A stretch of DNA of 39,511 nt, taken from positions 1 to 39,511 of the forward strand of contig JAYMGJ010000682.1 in NCBI GenBank assembly GCA_037178675.1, in the 5' to 3' direction. Below the pieces are notes generated by a model. That model saw only the letters and a list, made by a program, of their open reading frames with translations, was not told the DNA's origin and did no database searches. Source of the stretch: Scleroderma bovista (taxonomy: Eukaryota; Basidiomycota; Agaricomycetes; Boletales; Sclerodermataceae). The position numbers and the translations under genes were made by a program. Each line of letters begins with the position of its first letter. Within the stretch, counting starts at the first letter, position 1. Below are positions 32,040-39,511 of the stretch, piece after piece.

Positions 32040-32420
32040 GTGTTTCTGTGTACCCTCTGCATCATTGTTGTTAGCGATGGTGGTAGTGAATGTTGTTGTT
32101 CGTGTGGTGAGCCAGCTATCGCATCGCGTGGTGGCGGCCGTTGTCATTATTGTGGCTGACTGCATAGCAGTGTCACCATTACCCGCGATCACGTCTCATC
32201 ATTGTCATTGTTGTCGCCATGTCGCCATGGCATTGGCCATTGGTGTCACGTCGTTGTCATCTTCATTGTGCTAGCGCAGACACGCTGTCGCTGTCGGGAC
32301 ACTGCAGACGTGTCACTATCATCGTGTCGTCGTGTCGCCGTGGCATTGGATATCTGGCCAGTGGTGACGCACGTCACATTGTCGTCGTCGTTTGATCGAG
32401 GGCACAAATGTCGACGTGGA
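32040..32420. repeat. GTTGTCATTGTC-rich minisatellite with GCCATGGCATTGGCCATTGG
   Basis: The core GTCGCCATGGCATTGGCCAT (about 32220) is the same palindromic motif found repeatedly at 15.6-16.0 kb, again followed by GTCACGTCGTTGTCATCTTC-type sequence. A second copy GCCGTGGCATTGGATATCTGG lies near 32337. Confidence 0.65.
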
Positions 32421-32459
32421 CATATCAAATGCGAAGCTGTAAAGGTCAGTGAAGTGCGA

Positions 32460-33636
32460 GAAAGCGACATGACTTACCTGGGTACATGTAGCCACCCAGA
32501 AACCAGTCGAAACGTACTTGTGGGGTCGTTGGACACAGGCATCGACACATCGGAAGCTTGAAGATGCGAAGAACAAAGTACCGCGGGTGCTGCGGGTTCT
32601 GGATGGCCACTCACGACCCGCACCCATTTATCAACTAATCGATGTTGTCCATGTGTCGCTGGCTGCAGGAAGGCGGTTGAGGTGCTAGTGGTTGGTGGCA
32701 GTCATCATCTTTGTGCCGATGTAAGTGGCCAACATCGCCATCGTCATAAGGATGGCACTTACCGAGTTCGTCACTGATGGTAGCCTTACCTAGCTAAAGA
32801 AAAAGACCTGGTTGAAAGAGATGGGAAGAGATACCAGTGATCAGATACGCATGAGATGACACAGATACATACATTGTAGTAGCATACACCATAGTAGTAC
32901 TTGGATTGCCATTAGCATTGCTCTACGCCTCGGGGCACTCAGCTGACAGGAGGTGGATAGTGATGTAATGAATGTTGAATGGATGTACGTAGGTACAGGG
33001 GGGATGGTACGAAGGGGTTGGGCAAATCCCTGAGGGCTTCCAGCCCGAAACGAGCCCGCAGGGGAAAGGCTGAGCTGTGAGGGTGGGCTGGGACACTGAG
33101 CAGGTCAGCTGGAACCGATCCACCGGAGGTGAGCGGGAGACAAGGGGGGTGAGCGGAAGGACGTGGGGAGCTCCCGCGAGGACCTAAGAGAGGGAGTGGT
33201 GCGGTGGATGCGAAAGAAAGAGAAAGGCTGAGCTCATCGAACAGTGGGGGCCACAGCCTTTTGGTCTTGCGGTGTGCAACGAGCAGGAAAGAGAGGTGCC
33301 ATGCTTCGCTTACCTAATGTGTAGACTTCTACGCCACTCAGCTAGCATTTTTGTTTGTATCTGTGTGGCACACATGTTGAGCCTACATTTTTCCACAACT
33401 TACAAACAGCATTTCGAGAATGAAATATAGCAAGCCATACATTCAGATTTGAATAACGTTGTGATATGAAGGTACAGTACACGACAGAACAATGTCCATA
33501 TAAAACAAGGAATCAACAATACAGACTTGAACCATGTAAAAAAAATAGATCATCGTGTGGCAGGTATGACAAGTGAATCCAAAACCTGCAGTATATCCAC
33601 CTTAAACCTGCCAAGGTTTGTGTCGGTGTCTTCGCC
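32460..33636. other. No recognisable gene
   Basis: About 1.2 kb without a convincing frame. It includes a purine-rich, GC-rich stretch (33000-33240) in which GGGAAAGGCTGAGCT and AGAAAGGCTGAGCT occur twice. The last 200 bases are AT-rich and may be the 3' region of the minus-strand gene ending at 33637. Confidence 0.4.
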
Positions 33637-34120
33637 TCAGTAGTATGCTCTGTGATAGTATTGGACGAGCTCAGGGCCAAGGATTTTTGCGAATCTATCT
33701 TCGAAGCTCTTGATTTTTTGCAAGGCTAATGCTAGCATGTGCACAGCCTCCTTCTTCTGGATGAGTGCAACAAGCCAGCACTTTGCAAGTTCCACATACT
33801 TGCCATGCTGATTCAGTTCCCCTGTGAAAACGACCTTTATTGTTGGAATCAGTAACAAGAGCAACTCGAAACATCATGCAAGAACTGACCGACATTCTGG
33901 AAAAGGCCTGGTCGAGGTTGGTTTCTATCACTGAAATGGGATCTATGGTAGACGGGCGAATAGACTCGACACAAGAAGGCTTCAATGTTGAGAGGCCTGC
34001 CTGCAAAGAAGTCGATGATGCATCACTGCCATTTCGGCTGTGACACAAAGTTGGGGATGATGATCCACAAAGCGTTGGCATAGAAGAGACAGAGTCTATG
34101 GGACTGGCAGGCCGCCCCAT
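33637..34120 (-). CDS. Small two-exon gene, 142 aa, unknown function
   Basis: Starting at ATG 34118-34120, exon 1 (34120-33890, 77 codons) encodes a Ser/Pro-rich N-terminus (MGRPASPIDSVSSMPTLCGS) and the start of a helix (VIETNLDQAFSRMS). A 55-base intron follows (GTCAGTTCTT donor, TTACTGATT branch site, ATAAAG acceptor, 33889-33835). Exon 2 (33834-33637) encodes KYVELAKCWLVALIQKKEAV, HMLALALQKIKSFEDRFAKI and ends GPELVQYYHRAYY-stop. The frame carries across the splice without a lesion, so this looks like a real gene. The C-terminal 65 residues are strongly helical and could be a small interaction module. I recognise no family. Upstream lies the short-repeat cluster at 34.29-34.70 kb. Confidence 0.5.
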
Positions 34121-34287
34121 TGGCTGAGAGTTGGTTCATGGGCAAAAGGAGGTAGAGGTCAAATCACGAGGCTCAGGATAATCCTGCGTCATAATGGTGG
34201 GGTTCATAGTAGTAGGTTTTGAAAGTGCTAGTTCAAGATATGCTCCCACCTTCACGTACTCATTTTAAGCAACGCTACAAGTCCTCA

Positions 34288-34701
34288 AAGTGGCTGTGCT
34301 GATTAGCCCGATTGAGGTGGATCGTTTGCGGAAAAGTAATGTGGAAGTGGCTGTGATATCAGTGATTAAGCCTTTTTCCGATCAGAACACGTCGTATTAG
34401 ATTAATTTAACAGACCTCTGAGTGGCTGTGGTGATTAGCCCCTTTTAATCAGAATGAGCGAGGACACTCGAGCTGCAAACGAGATGCATATAGTAGCTGA
34501 TTGCATGCAGATAAGCACGAGGTTCCCAAAAAATGTGGGGCGAGGCAGCGCTACGAGGATACAGCACGAGAATACAAGTACGAATAGTACTGGTAGTAAA
34601 GGGCAACAAACTATTGAAGCTGAACTTTCACAGGCACCAAGAAAAGATTGAGAATGACAGATTAGTTCCACGGACTTCTGAGTGGCTGTGGCGATTAGCC
34701 C
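34288..34701. repeat. Four copies of a GTGGCTGTG(N)TGATTAGCCC motif
   Basis: AAGTGGCTGTGCTGATTAGC (34288), GAAGTGGCTGTGATATCAGT ending GATTAAGCC (34344), TGAGTGGCTGTGGTGATTAG (34419) and TGAGTGGCTGTGGCGATTAG (34679) share the core GTGGCTGTG..GATTAGCC. Two of them are preceded by a similar context (ACAGA/GGAC..CTCTGAGTGG). They sit between the divergently oriented genes at 33.6-34.1 (minus) and 34.9-36.5 kb (plus), so they may be shared upstream regulatory elements or fragments of a short repeat. Confidence 0.5.
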
Positions 34702-34877
34702 AATTTAGGCGGAACACCTGATTGATTTGAATAGAATGGAAATAAATAGCTGAACTTCGAGATCTATTACATAGCCGTGTTGCAGCACAGTGCAGTAAGG
34801 CCGCAGATGGTCAGGCTTGGAATTTATATCAGCATAGTACAGTGTAACTAACAGGTATTATTACTATTATCATCAGA

Positions 34878-36491
34878 ATGTCCTCACAGTTCATCTACAC
34901 TCAACCCGACGTTCCCCAGGGCGATTTCGACGACCACTACGTCCCACTCGAACACTATGCATGGGATCAACTTTTTGCTTGCTCAGATCCAGCGGCCTTG
35001 TCGTGGATGCCAGATGGGACTTGTCCCGAAGTCCCCCAGAAGTCTGAAGCGGCCGATTTCGCCGAGGTGCTGAATCAGCTGATTTTCCCTGGTATGTAGT
35101 AATTGTGGACTCAATATATTGTTAATCTTTCTAAATTTACCGACAGACCTGGACACCTCCGAACAGCTCCAAAATTTTGGCGTGCCAGTCCCAGGTGCCG
35201 CTCTCAGTGAGGACCGTAAGTGTGCAATCAATCCACCCTCCTGGACGCGTCTTACTCAGACAAATTTGTCTGCAGATCCACATGTCAATTTCCCGGCCGC
35301 TTCAGAAGACACACCAGGATCATCCGCAGCACCATTCCCAGAAAATTCGATTTCTACATTTTTCCCCATGGACACTGACGCAATAAATGAGGGAACGTGT
35401 GACGAGCCAGTGGTGCAGGTCCCCGCGATCTATGCCATTATAGATATTACCAATCAACACCATGTTACTCGGGTCATGTTCACGTGGTCGTACCAAGCAC
35501 GCATAGAACTATTACCCGACTTTAGTTCCATTGTTGGTATCGCGATAACTCATTTTCTAGCATCCCGACACAAATTATTGCCAGATTGGGCCCCAGAAGA
35601 CCACCCCATCCAACTACAGTCCTCAGAGAGCGAATTCATTGCAGTGCAAACACGGTGGAATGAGGGTCCCTTTAGAAAGAAATTCTACGCCACAGTAAGG
35701 ATCATTTTCCGTCGTCTGCATGTGCTAATACATATTTCAATACAGGTCGCCGCCGTCGGGGCCCATTTTCTTGAGCACGCGTTCAAGACAGCGCAATACC
35801 TCGTGGTTGACCACCCGGAATTGAACCCACCCTGGAGAGGGATCCTTCGCTCTTGGGACCACCATGATGGGATAGAAGTCCACACCGCCCAAGTGCTAGT
35901 GAGGTGGGACCCTCGTTATGGGTTCCCTCTGCTGCACAATTATATGTTCACATCGGACACCATCGTAGTATGTTACTCTTTCTTTTTTCATGATTATATT
36001 ATCTTATACCTTGACTGGCAGGTGGGCTGGTTTGAGGGAGTTGATATTTTCGACTTCATCGTTCACACCATTGGGCGGACAACCTCGCCTGGTTGTATCA
36101 TGACTCAAGAATACAGAGAGCAGGGAGATCTCAGTATCTGGCGTCCAATGATACCGGACAATGCGCAACTCTCATCAGTCTGGTGAGTTTCCACATCAGC
36201 AACTAGTATACAATTCACATCCCCCCTTAGGTAGTGATTATGATTGAATAGTATTTGGGTCGGTTTACCAGGACAAATAACAACATTCATGCCAAAGGTG
36301 CCCGGCTCAAGCGCATGAAGGTGATTCGTGCTCAACTACAAGACTTATTTGAGAGCATTGACAATTTTAACATTGTATCTGTAGGCTACGAGGACTGTGT
36401 CAAGGCACAGAAGGGCAAGGCAACAATGATACAAAAAATCGAACAGTGTATCAGTGATTTTGCGTGCCATTCGAATATGTATGAACTGTAA
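34878..36491 (+). CDS. Six-exon gene, 434 aa, unknown function
   Basis: The ATG at 34878 opens exon 1 (to 35091). Then come exon 2 (35147-35215), exon 3 (35276-35694), exon 4 (35746-35967), exon 5 (36022-36182) and exon 6 (36272-36491, TAA). All joins are GT-AG and keep one frame of 435 codons including the stop, with no lesion. The first 110 or so residues are acidic and Pro/Ser-rich (QPDVPQGDFDDHYVPLEHYA). The middle is a folded-looking domain (VTRVMFTWSYQARIELLPDF; HFLEHAFKTAQYLVV; ILRSWDHHDGIEVHTAQVLV). The end is helical and basic (GARLKRMKVIRAQLQDLFES; ATMIQKIEQCISDFACHSNM). No signal peptide or membrane helix is evident. I recognise no domain. It could be a lineage-specific nuclear protein; that is a guess from composition. 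Confidence 0.65.
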
Positions 36492-36559
36492 CACTTTTTA
36501 TTTCAACAACTATTCTACTGATGGACATATATGGCATCTACAAATACCAAACTTCTGTT

Positions 36560-37510
36560 GACGGTTGAAGCTGCTTAGTCGCGTCAGCACTTTCAATGTA
36601 GCCAATTGGTACCAGTACACTTTGAGAGGAGACGAGATGGGAGTTGAGCAAGTGTCGTGCGGCCGACCATTGGTGGAATCTCGCCATCGGCTCCAGTCGT
36701 CTCGTCTTGGATACGCTCGGAACGTAGAAGGGCGGTCCCAGCACACTTTGAGAGGAGACGAGATGGGGGTCGAGCAAGCTCGACAACTGCCACTCTCATT
36801 CCCCAAAAGTGTGGCATGCGGTCAACCGTTGATGAGATCTTGCCATCGGCTCTAATTGTGTCTGATGCGGGTTAAAGGTTGTGGGTCAATCAAAGGGTAC
36901 ACTGCGAGAGGAGAACGAGATGGGGGTCGAGCAAGCTCAACAACTGCCACTCTCACTCCCTAAAAGTGTGGCATGTGGTCGACGGTCGATGAGATCTTGC
37001 TGTTGGCTCTAATCGCATCTGATGCAGGTTGAATGTTGTGGGTCCATCAGGGGGTACACTGCGAGAGGAGAATGGGATGGGAGTCGAGCAAGCTCGACAA
37101 TCGCCACTCCCATTCCTCAAAAGTGTGGCATGCGGTCAACCGTTGATGAGATCTTGTTGTTGGCTCTAATCGCATCTGATGCAGGTTGAATGTTGTGGGT
37201 CGATCAGGGGGTACACTGCGAGAGGAGAACAAGATGGGGGTCGAGCAAGCTCAACAATCGCCACTCCCGTTCCTCAAGCGTCGTGTGCGGTCGACCGTTG
37301 ATTCCATCTTGCCACCGGCTCTAGTCGCGTCTGAGACAGGTGGAATGATGTGAGTCGATCCGGGTACACTTCAAGAGGAGAGCGAGATGGGGGTCGAGCA
37401 AGCTCGACAATCGCCACTCTCGTCTCTCAAAAGTCGAAGCGACCGTTGGTGAGATCTTGCCATCGGCTGCAGTGGTGTCAGATATGTGTTGAAAAGGTTG
37501 AACTTCGAGA
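36560..37510. repeat. 157-bp tandem satellite, about 5-6 diverged copies
   Basis: The marker (T/C)ACACT..GAGAGGAGA.CGAGATGGG recurs at about 36616, 36742, 36898, 37055, 37212 and 37365, with a remnant near 37500. Spacings are 126 (shortened unit), 156, 157, 157 and 153. Each unit contains GGGGGTCGAGCAAGCTC, CGCCACTC.C.TTCCTCAAA, GTGTGGCATGCGGTC and GTTGATGAGATCTTGC. The period is not a multiple of three, so overlapping frames are not genes. It is unrelated in sequence to the 148-bp array at 3.4 kb. Confidence 0.8.
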
Positions 37511-37644
37511 AGAAAACATGTTGTAATGAGGGACGAGACGTAGCGGATAGAGGAATGAGAATGGGATAGATTGGCTGACTTGTACTTGTACTACGCTGTG
37601 GCACAACAATGGTGGGAATTATGATTACATCATCACTTGTTCAC

Positions 37645-37777
37645 AAGTCAGCCAATCAGTCACGTTCCTAAAGGTGGTCACGTGGAAGACGTGGTCACGT
37701 TATAAAGGGCAGTTAGTACTACTACCTTAATTCCTCAAATCTCACCATACTCCACCATCCATAGTATAACTAAAACC
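37645..37777 (+). promoter_or_regulatory. Promoter of the zinc-ribbon gene: CCAAT box, paired GTGGTCACGT motifs and TATA box
   Basis: Reading toward the ATG at 37778: AGCCAATCAG (about 37649), GTGGTCACGTGG (about 37674, with an E-box/G-box CACGTG core), GTGGTCACGT again (about 37691), overlapping into a TATA box TTATAAAGG (about 37700), then a C/A-rich untranslated leader. The TATA box is about 78 bases from the ATG. The two GTGGTCACGT copies are 17-18 bases apart. This is the clearest promoter in the window and argues that the gene is, or recently was, expressed. Confidence 0.6.
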
Positions 37778-39511
37778 ATGGCTCGAACGACGTGCACCAT
37801 GAAGAAAGTGCTTGGCGATGGCAAGAAGCAGTTGCAGCCCAAGAAGCGTCTCCAAGCAATGCAGGCCGCACCAAGATGCAGCGCGGGAGGTCGTGCCCAT
37901 CGCCGCGACTCCATGGAAATAGAAGATGGACAATCCCCCCTTACAACACCGCCCTCTTCCCCCGTTCCAATGGAAGAAGAAGCGGCAGAATGTTTTCGCG
38001 TTTCTTCCACACACAACCGTGTAAGTGGCATCGTCTTTATCACTTATTTTGTTGAATTTTGTTTCTTTGCTCTAGTTTTGTTGTTTCTGTCAGGATGGTG
38101 GTACTATGTATTGCTGCAGCCGGTGCAGAAGGGCGGTGTGCACGTCCTGCCTCGTTGTACCCGAACAATACAAGGACGCCATTGTAGATGATGCCGTTGA
38201 ATTTTGTTGTCCCGGATGTCATGAACTAGGAGATCGGGAAACTGGAAGTCAGGGGAAAAGGGCATTTCGCCCTTACTGGGCAAGTCTATTTTACTTAACA
38301 ATTATTTCTGGCTGATTTTCCATTTTCACTCAGGGTTTTACAACCAAAAATGAAAACAGTGCACAAGTGCCCGTCTTGCTGTCCAACCCTTACATCCGCA
38401 CTCACTATGGGATGTCCTCCCGTAGTGAGGTAAATGATGATCCCCTCGCCATCATCCATCTGTATCTCACCGGCATGGATCCGCACGGGTCCCCCCCACG
38501 CCTTGTTTATGATTCATTGCGCTCCTATTTTCGCCCCGACGACCTCCTCTTCTTTGAACTCGAATTTGACGCTGGGACTCCCAGCAGAGAGGCCAACCAT
38601 TGATTGAAGATGGCCAGTTTGGTCGCGCAGCTGTGGTGTGCTGAGTTTTCCCATGTCCTCCTCTTTATTACCACCCATAGCGAGAAAAATCGAGGCGACC
38701 TCTTCGTAGGTCACCATGTCCGTGGAGGGCATGAGTGTCCGCTGGGTGATGAAGTCACGAAGGTATGTCAGGTTTTATGTGTTGAAGTTCACAAGGCTCA
38801 TGTGATGCTTTAGTTCTTCGAAACAATACTGTGCGGAGGAATTACGCCATTCCTTAGTGGTGGCACGGTCGTTCTTCTGACCAGTGGTTGGGTTGTGCAG
38901 TTTGAGGACTCATTCATGAGTCTTCAAACAGCCCTCCTTCGGTAGGTCTTTTTTTTTCTCTACTATTTCATTACATTTCTCATACCCGCTTCTCTAGGCT
39001 TCCTATTCGCAATTGCATTGCTTTTGTCACCCCGTGCTTCCAGGCGCCTCTCGCCAACATTTTCCTCCTCACCTTGTTCAGGTCGAAGATAATCCAGTCG
39101 ATCGACTTCCCTGCCAGCTTTCCGCATGCGCTGGAACGGGACTCAGAATTAGGGGCCCATACCAACATTATGCATTTCTATTTCGACCGCTCTTCGCCTC
39201 CCACCGTGTCCATGACATGTGACAAGTATGTCTGGTGGAATGCCAACATGCGACCATACGGACACAACATACCCTTCCTTTGCCCCACGTGCGCCTCTGT
39301 CCGACCATGGGCAACAACTACTAAGGAAGGGACAACCTGGAATATTCAGTGCTCGAACCCTGATTGCGGCCTCAATGCTGACAAGTCCCGGTTCCAACCA
39401 AGGGCCAAAATATCTGGGGAGAAGCCGGCAGATATGACATTTGTGACGCCCACCAATAAAAGGACAAATGGTTGGTTTTCTATTAGGGTAGTGCAAGTAC
39501 AGAAATCATTC
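37778..39511 (+). CDS. Zinc-ribbon protein with a His/Cys caspase/CHAT-like core; partial, runs off the window
   Basis: Exons: 37778-38020, 38094-38279, 38334-38762, 38814-38941 and 38998 to the window end. The second intron begins GCAAGT (GC-AG class). Exon 1 encodes a basic then Pro-rich leader (LTTPPSSPVPMEEEAAE). Exon 2 encodes paired Cys motifs CCSRC..CTSC and FCCPGC, a zinc-ribbon/PHD-like cluster. Exon 3 has PLAIIHLYLTGMD, DDLLFFELEFD and FSHVLLFITTHSEKNRGDLF. Exon 4 begins FFETILCGGITPFL. Exon 5 ends with CPTC..CSNPDC. The strand-His then strand-Cys order, 35 residues apart, recalls caspase/CHAT proteases; this is inference. Similar uncharacterised proteins are, from memory, numerous in mushroom-forming fungi. 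An in-frame TGA at 38601-38603 (REANH-stop-LKMASL) is unexplained by splicing and may be a lesion. Confidence 0.6.

Noticed and set aside
36510..37604. Open frames of 60-98 codons on both strands
   Set aside because: They fall in the 157-bp tandem array and change frame from copy to copy.

Overview
The window looks like nuclear DNA of a mushroom-forming basidiomycete (Agaricomycotina). Genes carry many short introns (about 50-60 bases, GTATGT/GTAAGT donors, CTAAC/CTGAT-like branch sites). Protein families typical of these fungi are present: a Plavaka-type transposase, a DUF6698-like protein and a RepHel Helitron. I saw no rRNA, tRNA or CRISPR array. All family assignments are from memory of the families; no search was run. 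The region is mostly accessory DNA: transposons, satellites and decayed gene fragments, with three better-preserved host-like genes at the right end.

Layout: 0-1.6 kb, unassigned coding-like exons and an internal duplication. 1.8-3.3 kb, low-complexity DNA and a 1.07 kb element with inverted ends and a TA duplication. 3.4-4.9 kb, a 148-bp satellite built from two 74-bp halves. 5.1-6.6 kb (minus), a DUF6698-like gene. 7.8-14.0 kb (minus), a patchwork of fragments of three conserved genes: kinesin-1 heavy chain, a PMC1-type Ca2+-ATPase and an STT4-type phosphatidylinositol 4-kinase. The kinase piece sits inside the ATPase, and the ATPase runs into the kinesin. A 541-bp hAT-like MITE with an 8-bp target duplication interrupts the ATPase. 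15.3-16.5 kb, trinucleotide-rich minisatellite. 17.0-23.4 kb (plus), a Helitron Rep/helicase reading frame broken by eight stops, one frameshift and a 602-bp solo LTR. 25.9-30.0 kb (minus), a nearly complete Plavaka transposase. 30.5-32.4 kb, two more minisatellite tracts around a fragment resembling a fungal AAA-ATPase N-terminus. 33.6-34.1 kb (minus), an intact two-exon gene (142 aa). 34.9-36.5 kb (plus), an intact six-exon gene (434 aa). 36.6-37.5 kb, a 157-bp satellite. 37.8 kb to the window end (plus), a multi-exon gene with a well-formed promoter, N- and C-terminal zinc-ribbon-like clusters and a His/Cys arrangement reminiscent of caspase/CHAT folds.

Two themes join the parts. First, exons of unrelated conserved genes lie head-to-tail on one strand, which suggests transposon-mediated capture; a Helitron lies next to them, but no physical link is proven. 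Second, many in-frame stops in unrelated elements are TGA where arginine (CGA) is expected, the signature expected of CpG-to-TpG decay at methylated cytosines.
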